A stretch of 64,000 nucleotides of DNA from Apium graveolens (GCF_009905375.1 NC_133657.1:60681227-60745226); one strand, 5' to 3'; counted from the stretch's first letter, positions 1-11,550 are shown. Notes: generated from the letters alone by a model not told the origin. Translations and numbers: made by a program.

Positions 1-528
1 AAGAGATTTCTTTAATTGAAGTAAGAGATTTGGGAAATATGAAAATAAAAAATCAATACAATCAAATTAGCAAACTGATCATAAAGTACTAAAAATATTA
101 AAAAGTTACATAGATCAAGGTAAACGTCTTGGGGAACATATATCAAATCATTAAAATATTACAGACTACCGCTATATTTTAATAATGCTATAAAAAATTG
201 ACATAATGCTAATAATCAAATCCAAACCTAAAGTTAGTGACTAAAAAAAATATGAAGCTAACATTAGTGAGTAAAAGAAAAAAATTATAGTTGAATGGTA
301 AATTTCTAAAGACAAGTTAAGTTGAGTGACGAAAAAATTCATTTTCCCAATTTCAAATTATCTTAGTCACTGATAAAAAAACAATAAACGATAGCATCCA
401 ACCATCCACTATAAGCTACAACATTTCTACATAAATGCTTATTATATATATTTATTTATATTATAAGGGACAATAATATTTTATATTTTTTTATTATAAA
501 AGGTACAATAATATATATTATATAATAA

Positions 529-580
529 TTATTATTATTATAATAATAATAATAATAATATTAATAATAATAATAATATG
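529..580. repeat. TAA/ATT trinucleotide microsatellite
   Basis: A run of attatta units passes into taataataa units over about 50 bases, broken by a few single-base interruptions. It directly abuts the GC-rich fragment at about 580. Confidence 0.85.
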
Positions 581-746
581 CGGTGCGGTGCAGTTTGAAC
601 CACGAGAGCAAAGTCCCAAATCGCAAACCGCACTGCACCGTGCGGTTTGACAAAAAAGCAAACCATGACCGCACCACGAAAAGTTTAAACCACGTAGAGC
701 GGTGCAGGGCGATGCAGGGAGGGCGGTTTGATGAACACCCCTATTA
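580..746. mobile_element. Possible hAT-type MITE fragment
   Basis: A GC-rich island in AT-rich DNA repeats the words gcggtgcggt and gcggtttg in both orientations and ends in gatgaacacccct. That ending resembles the TIR CAGGGGTGTTCATC found on many plant hAT-derived MITEs. I cannot find the matching left TIR or a target duplication, so it may be truncated at the microsatellite. The assignment rests on general resemblance only. Confidence 0.3.
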
Positions 747-1700
747 AATTATAATATAAAGAAGATGGAGAAAAAAACCACTCCAACAATATCCTAATGA
801 TTCCTTAAATCACTAAGATCCACTAAGATCCTGTTCACATTCCTTATTTTTAGCTAATCTCCCTCGTCTTCTAACTCTTATTTTATAATATAGATTAGAA
901 AAAAGCCCTTTCTCTTTTCTCACTTTTTGAAATAGTCATATATTTTAATGATAAAAATTTATATAAGGAATGAATATACGGAATGTTGTTGGAGATGAGA
1001 ATAGATATTGATGTCTTAAATTATTATGATTCAATATTTTATACTAAATTTAGTAAACGAACTAAAAAACTGTTGGAGATGTTCTAAATATCAAACTTCA
1101 ATATTCCAATAAAATGTAAAGTATATTTTTCAAAAAAATTACTAGAACAGAAAAATAATAAAATATTGTTACAAACACGGCAAAATGCAAACTCTAAACA
1201 GCTTTCCAATTTTCAAACTCCACAACATTAAGAAAAAATATATATAAATTATAGAAAAATAACGATGTAAATATATTAATGTGATATGATTAAAATAGTT
1301 TCTTTACAAATTTATAATGTAAAAAAAATCAGAGAACGAAAATAAAATAAATTTTAACACATAAATTATATCAAAATTTATCAAGGTCAAATATAAAGAT
1401 ATAATAATAACTAAATATATAAGTGCAAAAAGTATAATTCTTTGAAAAATACATTATTTATGAAAAATAATTTATTTAGGAATCAAATTATCATATTAAA
1501 ATTTAGTTGAATAAAAATAAATGTTAAAAAAATCATATTACGAAATGATAACCATACCGTAGATCGCACGGGTATAAAACTGACATAAGTATAAACTTCT
1601 ACTCAGTGAGTTTAATTTATGATAAGATTAAATAGTATAAAAATTACGCGGTTAGTTTTATTTTTACCTTCAAAAAAATAATACTCTAATTTTTTGTTAA

Positions 1701-1995
1701 ATATGTTTTGGGCTAGAATCGAACCTGGAAATTTTGTAAGATAATACTGTATGCTTAATTTATTATGCCGTTGGCGAGACTCGAACTTGAAAATTTTAGT
1801 AAAATAATACTATATGCTTAATTAAATATGTTGTTGCCGAGAATCGGACCTGAAACTTTTGGTAAGAGAATACTAGATATTTAATTTAATATGTTGTTGG
1901 CAGGAATCAAACTTGAAAATTTTGATAAAATAATACTATATGCTTAATTTATTATGTCATTGGTGAGAATGGAATTTGAAAATTTTGGTCATATG
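1701..1995. repeat. ~62-bp minisatellite, about 4.7 units
   Basis: Five successive diverged units start near 1705, 1768, 1830, 1893 and 1955. Each has a gttggcgagaatcgaacttg-like core, then an aaaatttt run and an ataatactatatgcttaattta-like tail. On the minus strand the core reads like a tRNA T-arm/B-box (for example GGTTCGATTC). Units differ by roughly 15-25 percent, so the array is old. Confidence 0.75.
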
Positions 1996-2280
1996 TGTTT
2001 TAAGTATTTTAATTTAATGATTCAAATAATTTAATTGAGAAGATTTGAAAGTCGTGATTAAGAGATAATCAAAAACAGGAATTAAGCGACTACAAATTAT
2101 ACCTCTATTCAGTTATTATAGTTTAAAATAAATTTATATAATAGTTCTCTACGGAACTAGATGAAGGTGAGTTCTCCCCATATTGGATATTTGTTTTTTG
2201 GAATAATGCGCGCATAACATTTTCTTGTAAAGGTATGTATATATATAATTTTGTTAAAATATTTGAATAAAAATATAAAG

Positions 2281-2592
2281 TGATTGTCAAAGCGTATCGA
2301 GGAAGTCTCTCAAATCTTGCTGAGGAAGACTTGCACAGCTTTTTAAGAAAGAAACTTAATTAGGAAGACTTATAAAGTTTATCGAGGATGATTTACAAAA
2401 CTTACCAACGAAGTTTTGTAATACTTAATGAAGAAGATTTGAATAGCTTACTTAGTAAGACTTGTAAACCAACTACTATAAATAGCTCATTTAGCTAATG
2501 AAATGATATACAACTTTCTCTTTATATCATATATACTCCTATAGTTCCTCTACATTAAACATAACTAATATTTTAAGTCATGGTTTATAACA
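2281..2592 (+). repeat. Copia-1 5' LTR (left edge approximate)
   Basis: The right edge is set by the ...ATAACA end just before the presumed primer site. The left edge, a TG at 2281, is a best guess because the partner LTR is missing. The first half (about 2298-2475) is a degenerate tandem array of seven 23-25-bp units of the type gaggaagacttgNaNagctta. A TATAAATA box at 2477-2484 follows the array, as expected for a U3/R boundary. Confidence 0.55.
2477..2484 (+). promoter_or_regulatory. TATA box of copia-1 LTR
   Basis: TATAAATA lies about 115 bases before the LTR end and just after the tandem array, the usual position for an LTR promoter. Confidence 0.5.
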
Positions 2593-2969
2593 CGTTATCA
2601 GCACGAGTCTCTGCCAATTGAAGCTTGATTCTCGAAAGAGGTACGACTTATTCTGCCCACGAGTCTCCATCAACTAAAACTATTTCATAAAAGAGGTACG
2701 ATTTCTTTTACTCATTTTATTCTAATTATTGTTACATATTTATTTATGTTACTGATTGAAATCTATAAAGATGGTTATGCCATCAAATAATACTATAAAG
2801 ATGGCTCTGCCGTCAAGTAATACTACTATAAAGATGGCATGGCCGTCAAGTAATAATCAAAAGTTTTCTGGCCGGCTATGTCATCGTAACTTTTGTATAA
2901 AGTTATTATTTCAACTTGCCTGTTTAAATATTATGTGACATATTATATCTTATTTAAAATCTATTCAGA
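2593..2969 (+). other. Copia-1 leader with unusual primer site and repeats
   Basis: Directly after the LTR comes CGTTATCAGCACG where TGGTATCAGAGC would be expected. A two-copy direct repeat of about 57 bp follows (cacgagtctc ... agaggtacga, about 2602 and 2659). Then come three tandem units of about 30 bp (2764-2855) containing atggNNNtgccNtca, each able to fold a small ATGG/CCAT hairpin. The gag start follows at 2970. Confidence 0.5.
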
Positions 2970-3998
2970 ATGGCGAATCTTGCAAAATTAGAGTGTGTTG
3001 CCATGGATGTTTCGGGAAATAATTATTTGTCATGGGTCCTTGATGCGGAATTACACCTTAGTGATAATTGCCTAAATGATACTATTGACCCAGAAAAAAT
3101 CCCAACTGTTGAACAAAATACAAAAAGCAATTATCTTTCTTAGGCATCACATTGATGAAGATCTAAAATCTGAATACCTCACTATCAAAAATCCACTCAC
3201 CCTTTGGAATAATCTCAAGGATAGATTTGATCACCAGAAACTTGTTCACTTGCCATCTGCCCGATATGACTGAATTAATTTGAGGTTACAGGATTTCAAA
3301 TTTGTAGCTGAATATAATTCTGCTCTTTTCAAGATAAGCTCAAAATTAATTTTATGTGGTGAAAATATTGCTGATTTTGAAATGATTGAAAGACCCTCTC
3401 AACCTTTCACCCCAACACTATGATCCTGGCTCAACAATATAGGGAGCGGAATTTTCATAAATATGGCGAGCTGATATCTCTCCTTCTTGTGGCTGAAAAG
3501 AATAATGAGTTGCTACTGAAAATTCATCAGATACGCCCCACAGGCTCTGCCCAGTTACCTAAAGTACATAACACTTCATTCCTGAAGAATGAATGTGGGA
3601 AAGGGCATAGAGGAGAACAGGGTTATGGACGAAACCGTGGACGTGGAAATTTACGTGGTCGGTTTCGCAATCAATATCATTCTAGCCACCTGAAATGGCA
3701 ACGTGATGGTTACAACTCTGTCCACCAGAAATGGCAACGTGAAGTGCCAAATAAAAGAAAGGTACCCCAAGAAGGAGAGAACCGAGGCATCTGTCATAGG
3801 TGCATATCTGAGGGGCACTGGCAACGTACTTGTCGCACACCCAAACATCTTGTCGACCTCTACGAGTCATCCAAAAGGAATAATGGAAAGAGAGTAGAAA
3901 CCAACTTTGCTAATTATAATCTAGTTAATGAACCAATCAATAAGGCCTCAAAAGAAATAGAAATTAGTGATAATCTTTATTATGGTATAGACGACTAG
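2970..3998 (+). pseudogene. gag: Copia-1 gag (broken)
   Basis: This encodes the nucleocapsid precursor of a copia element. The ATG at 2970 opens MANLAKLECVAMDVSG, the usual N-terminus of this gag family. The frame then shifts near 3115, continues as IIFLRHHIDEDLKSEYL, stops at 3271 (TGA), and resumes in other frames until a longer open stretch at 3420-3998. That last part holds a basic Gly/Arg-rich region and a CCHC zinc knuckle, CHRCISEGHWQRTC (about residues 123-136 of the segment). A short internal duplication, WQRDGYNSVHQKWQRE, precedes the knuckle. At least two frameshifts and one stop make it non-functional. Confidence 0.85.
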
Positions 3999-4147
3999 AC
4001 TTCATATGGATTGTCTTGCTTTACTTATTTCCTTTGTGTTTTACTTATTTCCATTATGTACTCATTTTATGTACTTATTTCATGTTGTTGTTCTATGTAC
4101 TCGGTGTGTTTTTAATAAAGATGTTTTTCATTTATATATGTATAAGG

Positions 4148-5970
4148 ATGGAAGATATGTGCATTGTTGACTGCGCAACCACACACACTATTTTATAGAG
4201 TCAGAAATACTTCTCACAGTTGACTAAAACAAACTCACATGTCTGGACGGTATCGGGTACATCAAATATAATAGAAGGTTTTAGGAAATCTAGTTTTCTT
4301 CTACCAAATAAGACACACATACACATACAAGAGGCTCTATACTCTAGCAAGTCAACTAGAAACCTACTGAGTTTTAAAGATATCGGTCTTAATGGGTTTC
4401 ACGTTGAAACTACTAATGAGAATGAAAAAGAATACCTTCTCATCACCTCAAACACCATTGATAATAAAAGGGTCTTAGAAAAATTCCACTCGATTTCTTC
4501 AGGATTATATGTTACGAGTATACGAGTTATTAAATCTCATAGTGTCAATATTCCCAAAGTCATATTCCCAAAACTACTTTCCCTTTGGAACGAAAGACTC
4601 GGTCATCCAGGAGTATCTATGATACGTCGTATCGTTGAAAATTCTGTGGGACATCCTCTTAAAACTCAAAAGATAATATCCCAAGATGAACTTCATTGTT
4701 TAGCATGTTTTTTAGGAAAACTGATTGCCCGATCATCCACAGTTAAGCTTCAAACTGAGTCCCCGAAATTCTTATAAAGAATTCAAGGTGACAATTGTGG
4801 TCCTATTCATCCATCTTCTGGCCAATTTAGGTACTTTATGGTTTTAATTGATGCATCAACTCGATGGTCTCATGTATGTCTACTTACAACCTGAAATACA
4901 GCCTTTACAAAAATACTTGCCCAAATAATTAAACTTTGAGCTCAATTTCCTGACCATCCCATTAAATCAATCCGACTAGATAATGCTGCTGAATTTACTT
5001 CTGCAACTTTTAATGATTATTGTATGTCAGTAGGAATCTCATTCGAACACCCGGTAGCTCATGTACATACACAAAATGGTTTAGCAGAATCCTTAATTAA
5101 AAGACTTCAACTTATTGCACGTCCCTTACTCCTAAGAGCAAAGTTACCTATATCTATTTGGGGTCATGAAATACTTCATGTTGTAAATATAATTAGAATA
5201 AGGCCTTTTGCTTACCATAAATAATCCCCTCGAGAATTAGTTCTTGGTCAAGTACCTAATATATCTCATTTAAAAGTATTTGGTTGTGCTGTGTGTGTTC
5301 CAATATCACCACCAAAAAGAACTAAAATGGGACCTCAAAGAAGAATTGGTATAAATGTTGGTTTTGATTCTCCGTCTATTATAAGGTATCTGGAACCATT
5401 AACTGGTGATGTTTTTATTGCTCGCTATGCTGATTGTCATTTTGATGAATCCATGTTCCCTAAATTAGGGGGAGATAATGATTTGCATAAATTAAATTCC
5501 GAAATATCATAGAATGCATCAGGATTAAATTCTATTGATTCACGTACTAATCAATGTGAATCTGAAGTTCAAAGAATTTTTCATATGCAAAATATTGCTA
5601 ATCAAATATCGGATGCTTTTAGTGACTCTAGACATATTATAAGGTCACATATACCTGCTGTTAATGCTCTGGCACGAGTTGAAATCCCTACTAAGAAATC
5701 AGTTCCTCAAGAATTGATTGGTGATTCAAAGCCACGCTAGAAGCGTGGTAGACCTGTTGGTGCAAAAGATGTTGTATCACGAAAACGGAAATTAATTGGA
5801 CCTGCCCCTGAAGTGGCAAGTGTTCCAGAAAATACCCGAGAAGTGGTATTACCTTCTGAAGAGGTTCAATCCCCTGAAGTGGCTATAACAAAACTCCCAA
5901 ACGTGGGATTTCCTCCAGAAGAGAATGTTGCCCTAGAAGTGGCACGTGCCCCAGAAGTGGCAAATACTTC
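4148..5970 (+). pseudogene. pol: Copia-1 pol 5' part: protease and integrase (broken)
   Basis: The protease motif VDCATTHTIL (about 4165) has the catalytic Asp followed by Cys rather than the usual Ser or Thr. The GAG-pre-integrase segment (WNERLGHPG ... CLACFLGKL, about 4588-4720) supplies the HHCC zinc site. The integrase core keeps its three acidic positions: GDNCGP (about 4790), IRLDNAAEF (about 4970) and NGLAESLIKR (about 5075). The C-terminal RYLEPLTGD block and a repetitive PEV-rich linker follow to 5970. In-frame stops occur at about 4196, 4775, 4891, 4937, 5222, 5510 and 5738. Reverse transcriptase and RNase H are missing because an Athila LTR starts at 5971. Confidence 0.85.
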
Positions 5971-7376
5971 TGATAAGTGGCATTTTATACCACCTAGAGC
6001 GTTTCATAACGGCTTGAATTGGTGTCTTGAACTCAAGTATTTAGTGTATTTGACGTGTTTTCTAGTGTTTTTGCATTTCAGGGTATAACTTGCTTAGATA
6101 GGTGGTTTTCATCAAATAAAGCTTAAGGAAGTGCTTGGAATCAGTCCAGGGGAGATGAACGAAGAAATCATCAAAAACAGAAGCAAAATAAAGTATTTTC
6201 TAAAAGGATAGCAGGCGGCCGCGCGCTAGGAGCAGGCGACCGCGTGCTAGCAGGCGGCCGCGTGGAGACAACAGGCGACCGCCTTCGTGCGGAATTTCAG
6301 AATCTGGATTTTATTAATTCAATTACAATTGGGCTTCTGTTGGGCTGGTACTCTTGGACGCTTATAAAAACCTTATGGAAAGACGTTTTCTTCATCAAGA
6401 GCAAGGGCAAGAAGATTGAGAAGACCGTTTTAGCATGCAACAACGAAGAAGAGGAAGCATACGTTCATCTTGTGATTTTTTTAATTCATTGTAACAGTGG
6501 ATGCTAGTTTTCTTTATGCTTTGAACCTTAATACTCTTGTGATGGACTTCATTATTTATTAAGTATTTTTATTAGCCCTTTATCGTTGTGTTATTATCAT
6601 GCTTTCATATGAACCCATGGTGACGATGAGTTCTATTATGGGCTAATCGTGATCATGGGATCCTAGCGGATTTACTATGGATTTTTTTAGTTAATTGTTT
6701 AATACCTTGGTATGTGGTGATTATATGATATCTAGTATAGGTTGAGCTTATTCGTCTTATATGCATCGCGAACATGTAAGATAGTCTGTTAATCTCTTGT
6801 GAAGCGACAGTGAATCTTGAGATTTAGAACTTGCTATGCTAGCATAGGTTCATGTATTGTATGCATGATTAGTGGGTGACTCTAACCGTTTTACTTACCC
6901 TGTGTAATCATCATGAATAACTTGTGCTTAAATTGTTATGTTGTCAAATTATGTAGACATATAGGGTCTCAACATAATTGATGCATATTCAACTTCTATC
7001 TTAATTGTGGATGCTTGGTAGAATGGTATTCGTGCAACGAAAGTTGGCGATTATCAGTTTCGTGTTGTTCGATTAATATCATCATCATTACATGCTAAGG
7101 TTAATAACAATAAATATTGAATGAAGAAGTAATGAAGTTAGGATCTCATGTGTATTTAATATTGTTAATTCAAGTGTTTAATTCTCGTAGTTAATATTAG
7201 TAACCAACCTTGATTGTTATTGTCTTGGCATTGAAGAATAATCATACATTGGTGAGTAAGTGTTAATTAAATATAATTAATCAGAGTCTCTATGGGAACG
7301 AACTAGAAATCATTATATATTACTTGTGAACGCGTATACTTGCGTAATTTATTTAGCACATGCTTTGTGCCTAACA
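5971..7376 (+). repeat. Athila 5' LTR
   Basis: It starts TGATAAGTGG and ends ...CTAACA just before the primer site, giving 1406 bp. It shares long blocks with the solo LTR at 46643-48085, for example gaacccatggtgacgatgag, so both belong to one family. A GC-rich array (6212-6283) precedes a TATA-like box (TATAAAAA, 6363-6370), and an ORF-like stretch follows. Because the 3' LTR is missing, its age cannot be estimated. Confidence 0.85.
6212..6283 (+). repeat. GC-rich 20-bp repeat in Athila LTR
   Basis: Four copies of caggcg(g/a)ccgc start at 6212, 6233, 6251 and 6272, with a period of about 20 bp and two NotI-type gcggccgc words. This is a sharp GC island in an AT-rich LTR, about 80-150 bp upstream of the TATA-like box. 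Confidence 0.8.
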
Positions 7377-7382
7377 AGTTTT

Positions 7383-7400
7383 TGGCGCCGCTGTCGGGGA
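7383..7400 (+). promoter_or_regulatory. Primer binding site, tRNA-Asp type
   Basis: TGGCGCCGCTGTCGGGGA lies six bases after the LTR end. It closely matches the TGGCGCC-GTTGCCGGGGA site, complementary to the 3' end of tRNA-Asp, that Athila elements use to prime minus-strand synthesis. Confidence 0.85.
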
Positions 7401-7515
7401 CTCGGTATTAACTTTTTTAGTTTATGTACTTGCCATCAATGGTCATTAGGATTAATTGATTAAGACTTGTTACTTACTACTTCTGGTTGTGTTTCAGGTA
7501 CTCTAGCGAGCGTTT

Positions 7516-8754
7516 ATGCAAACACGTTCTCGCACTCGCAAGAGAAATCTGGATAAAGCTGAGGAAACAGATAAAGCTCTTGACTTTCCGGAGAAGATAG
7601 CATTGGAAGATTCGGATAAAGAGAGTGAAAAGAAAGAACCTGAAACAATGGGTGATCGTCTAGCTCAAGCTGATCAAGCTCTCATGGACTTTTCTCAGCC
7701 TAAAATTGATGACATTTAGTCAAGCATCATTCATCCGTCTATTGAGGCCAATACTTTTGAAATCAAGTCAGGCACTATTCAGATGGTGCAGAAATCTGTT
7801 TCTTTCGGAGAGGCTGTGACTGAAGATCCCAACATGCATATCAGGAATTTTGTCGAGATTTGTGGTACTTTCAAATATAATGGTGTTACTGATGAGGCTA
7901 TCAAGATGAGACTTTTCCCATTCTCTCTGAGGGACAAAGCTAAGGACTGGTTACATTCTTTACCAGCTGGGTCCATCACTACTTGGCAAGATCTTGCGTA
8001 AAAGTTTCTGGTGAAGTTCTTTCCAATGGCCAAAACTGTAGCTATGAGGAGTGCTCTTACTCAATTTGTGTAGCAGCCAGGAGAATCTATGTGCGAGACT
8101 TGGGAGTGCTACAAGGAGATGTTGAGAAAGTGTCCACATCATGGTATGCCTGAATGGATGGTGGTCACTAGTTTCTATAATGGTTTGGGGGTCCAATCTC
8201 GACCCATGCTCGATGCAGCTTCTAGAGGCGCCTTGTGGGCCAAAAGCTATATTGAGGCCTATAATCTCATTGAAACTATGGCTGCAAACGAGTATCAAAA
8301 CCCAACTCAAAGGATGATGTATGGGAAGGTAGCAGGTATTCTGGAAGTTGATACAGCTATAGCTATTGCAGTGCAGCTCCAGGCACTAACTATGAAGGTC
8401 GATTCTTTAGCCAACTATGGCGTAAATCAAATAGCTAGTGTCTATGAGCTTTGTGCAGGCTCTCACGCTACGGATCAGTGTTCTCTTGTTAATGAATTTG
8501 TTCAGTATTTGAACAATTTTCAGAGATCACAGCAGCCTGTGCCCGCTACTTATCATCCTAACAACAGAAATCATCCCAATTTCAGCTAGAGCAATAATCT
8601 GAATACTGTTCAGCAACCATATCAGCAAGCTGCAAATAAACAGTTTAATCCACCTGGATTCCAGCAACCTCAACAATCTGCTCATAGGCAATCATATCCT
8701 CAACAAGGAGGTGCTTCTCCACCTTCTAGTGCTGATTTCGAGGAGTTAAAGCTG
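7516..8754 (+). pseudogene. gag: Athila gag (stop-ridden)
   Basis: This is the capsid/nucleocapsid precursor. The ATG at 7516 opens MQTRSRTRKRN. The retrotransposon gag domain is clear at about 7830-8060 (FVEICGTFKYNGV, LRDKAKDWLHSLPAGSITTW, KFFPMAKT). Gln/Pro-rich sequence follows at about 8480-8700. The frame stays open apart from in-frame stops at 7717, 7999, 8071 and 8587, so decay is mainly by point substitution. Gag runs into the protease in the same frame, as in other single-polyprotein Athila elements. Confidence 0.85.
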
Positions 8755-10197
8755 TTGTGTAAAAGTCAAGTTGTTTCTATCAAGACCTTGGAAAATCAAA
8801 TTGGACAAATAGCCAACGCCTTGCTCAATCGTCAACCTGGCACACGTCCCAACGATACTGAAGTTCCAGGAAGGAAGGAAGCTAAAGAGCAAGTCAAAGC
8901 TGTCACCTTAAGGTCTGGAAAAGTTGCTGATGCTGAAAAAGTAAAAGATGTAGAAGTTATAGATGAAGAAGGAATGCAAAAGGAGAAAGAGGCAGAACCA
9001 AGGAAGACTAATGTTGAACACACTCTACCTGAGGGTAATACAGGGGAGAAACAGCTCTATCCTCCACCACCTTTTCCTAAGCGATTGCAAAAACAAAAGC
9101 TGGACAAGCAATTTGGTAAGTTTTTGGAGGTGTTCAAGAAACTTTATATCAACATACCTTTCGCTGAGGCTCTTGAGCAAATGCCTAGTTATGCGAAATA
9201 CATGAAAGGTATTCTTTCAAGGAAGGTGAAACTGGATGATCTTGATACCGTTGCTCTAACGGATGAGTGCAGTGCCGTGTTGCAACAAAAGTTACCTCCA
9301 AAGCTTAAGGATCCAGGAAGCTTCACCATTCCTTGCACCATTGGCAAGTTGTCATTTGACAAGTGCATGTGCGATTTGGGAGCAAGCATCAATTTGATGT
9401 CGTTGTCTATCTTCAAAAAGCTGAATTTGCCTGATCTGAAGCCCACCCACATGTCTCTACAATTGGCTGATCATTCGATTACATACCCATGAGGCATTGT
9501 GGAGAACGTGCTAGTAAGGGTGGACAAACTCATCTTTCATGCAGATTTTGTCATTCTGGATTTCGAGGAAGATAAGAAGATTCCCATAATCTTGGGAAGA
9601 CCTTTCTTGGCTACAGGCCGTACCTTGATAGATGTACAAAAAAGTGAACTCACTATGAGGGTGCAAGATCAAGATGTGACATTCAATGTGTTCAATACGA
9701 TGAAATTCCCTCCGGAAGATGAGGAGTGCATAAAGGTGGATTTGATCAATTCTGCATGAGCTAAGGTCTGATGCCTTAGAAAAAGCCTTATTGGGGGATT
9801 TGACAGTGAAGATGATGAAGGCAATGAGCAGCTACAATATCTAAATGCTTCTCCTTGGAAACGGAAGCTAGACATGCCATTTGAACCTCTTGGAAATACT
9901 GATCTCAAGAATACAGAGGGAAAGCTTAAACCATCTATTGAGGAAGCACCTACTTTGGAGCTTAAACCATTGCCTGAACATTTGAGGTATGCTTTTTTAG
10001 GTGATGCATCTACTTTGCCTGTTATTATTGCATCTGACCTTTCAGGTAGTGAAGAGGACAAGTTCTTAAGGATTATGAGAGAATTTAAATCGGCCATCGG
10101 ATGGACTATAGCAGATATAAAAGGGATCAGCCCTTCGTACTGCATGCATAAAATTCTGCTAGAGGAAGGTTTCAAGCCGACTGTTGAGCAACAGTGA
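8755..10197 (+). pseudogene. pol: Athila protease region of pol
   Basis: A Lys/Glu-rich linker is followed by a PPPPFPKRL block. The aspartic protease domain (about 9300-9750) has TIPCTIGKLSFDKCMCDLGAS; the catalytic signature reads DLGAS, the usual form in Athila. IILGRPFLAT (about 9585) is the conserved C-terminal flap. In-frame stops lie at 9490 (TGA), 9757, about 9769 and 10195 (TGA). The 9490 and 10195 stops fall where related elements have Arg, consistent with CGA to TGA change. The frame is the same as gag and the following RT. Confidence 0.8.
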
Positions 10198-11550
10198 AGG
10201 CTTAATCATATCACGAAAGAAGTGGTGAAGAAAGAAATTTTAAAATGGCTGGATGCAGAAATTATATATCCTATTTCTGACAGTTCTTGGGTGAGCCCCG
10301 TGCAATGTGTACCTAAGAAAAGAGGTATTACTGTGGTAGCAAATGAGAAGAATGAGCTCATCCCCACTCGAACAGTCACAGGTTGGAGGGTATGCATGGA
10401 CTACAGGAAGTTGAATAAAGCCACGAGGAAGGATCACTTCCCTCTTCCATTCATTGATCAGATGCTTGACAGGTTGGCTGGTCATGAGTATTATTGTCTC
10501 CTGGATGGCTATTCGGGCTACAATCAGATTTCCATTGCACCAGAAGATCAAGAGAAGACTACTTTCACTTGTCCATTTGGCACGTTTGCTTTTTGCAGAG
10601 TTTCTTTTGGCTTATGTGGTGCACCTGCCAGTTTTCAGAGATGCATGATGGCTATATTCTCTGAGATGATTGGAAATAATGTCGAAGTGTTCATGGATGA
10701 CTTCTTCATTTTTGGAACTTCGTATGATGAATGCCTGAATAATCTCCGTTTGGTGCTCAAAAGGTGTATTGAGTCCAATCTGGTGCTCAATTGGGAAAAA
10801 TGTCACTTCATGGTGCAACAAGGCATCATTCTTGGGCATAAGGTCTCTAGTAAGGGTCTTGAGGTGGATAAAGCCAAGGTGGGCGTCATTGAAAATCTTC
10901 CGTCACCTATTTCTGTGAAAGAGCTTTCTTGGTCATGCGAGTTTTTATCGGCATTTCATCAAGGACTTCTCTAAGATATCTAAGTTGTTATGCAATTTGC
11001 TCGAGAAAGATGTGCCTTTCAAATTTGATGATGAATGTTTGGCAGCATTCGAGACTTTCAAGAAGAGTTTAATCACAGCACCAGTTATTACGACACCTGA
11101 TTGGAAAGAACCTTTTGAGATGATGTGTGATGCAAGTGATTATGCAGTGGGAGCAGTTCTTGGGAAGCGGAAGAATAATATCTTTCATGTGGTCTACTAT
11201 GCTAGTAAGACGCTAAATGGAGCCCAACTGAACTACACCACTACTGAGAAAGAGCTCTTAGCTATAGTTTATGGTTTCAAAAAATTTCGATCTTATCTAC
11301 TTGGACAAAGGTGACATTGTTCACTGATCACGCTGATATCTGCTATTTTGTCTCAAAGAAAGATTCGAAGCCTAGACTTATTCGTTGGGTTCACTTGCTA
11401 CAGGATTTCGAGTTAGAGATCAAGGATCGAAAAGGTATTGAAAATCAAGTAGCTGGCCATCTCTCTAGATTGGAGAATCCCAATTGTACTTCACATGATA
11501 AGACATTGATCAATGAATCTTTTCCGGATGAGCAGTTATTCGTAATTTAG
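10198..11550 (+). pseudogene. pol: Athila reverse transcriptase and RNase H
   Basis: Reverse transcriptase spans about 10220-10970. It has VSPVQCVPKKRG, the long Athila-specific insertion ITVVANEKNELIPTRT, WRVCMDYRKLN, LLDGYSGYNQI, and the catalytic box VFMDDF (about 10690) in place of the more common YVDD. A frameshift with a short disruption follows at about 10940-10985. RNase H ([37 protein letters not shown]) then runs to about 11312, a second frameshift occurs there, and the tether [11 protein letters not shown] ... LSRLEN follows to 11550. Confidence 0.9.

Larger units (their letters stand above)
1..2280. other. AT-rich spacer without genes
   Basis: No open frame of useful length is present on either strand and the composition is strongly AT-rich. 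Apart from the microsatellite, the hAT-like fragment and the minisatellite listed separately, I see only A/T runs and diffuse low-complexity sequence. It is most likely decayed transposon or intergenic DNA. Confidence 0.7.
2281..5970 (+). mobile_element. Copia-1: truncated Ty1/copia element
   Basis: The order is LTR, leader, gag with a CCHC knuckle, protease, GAG-pre-integrase and integrase, which is the Ty1/copia order. Reverse transcriptase and RNase H should follow but are replaced at 5971 by the start of an Athila LTR, so the element was cut by that insertion. The missing 3' half is not found elsewhere in the window. Both coding parts carry stops and frameshifts. The lineage is not assigned. 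The left LTR edge is approximate. Confidence 0.85.

Noticed and set aside
6244..6507. 87-codon frame within the Athila LTR
   Set aside because: It has no ATG start, spans the GC repeat and the TATA-like box, and is not preserved in the related solo LTR.
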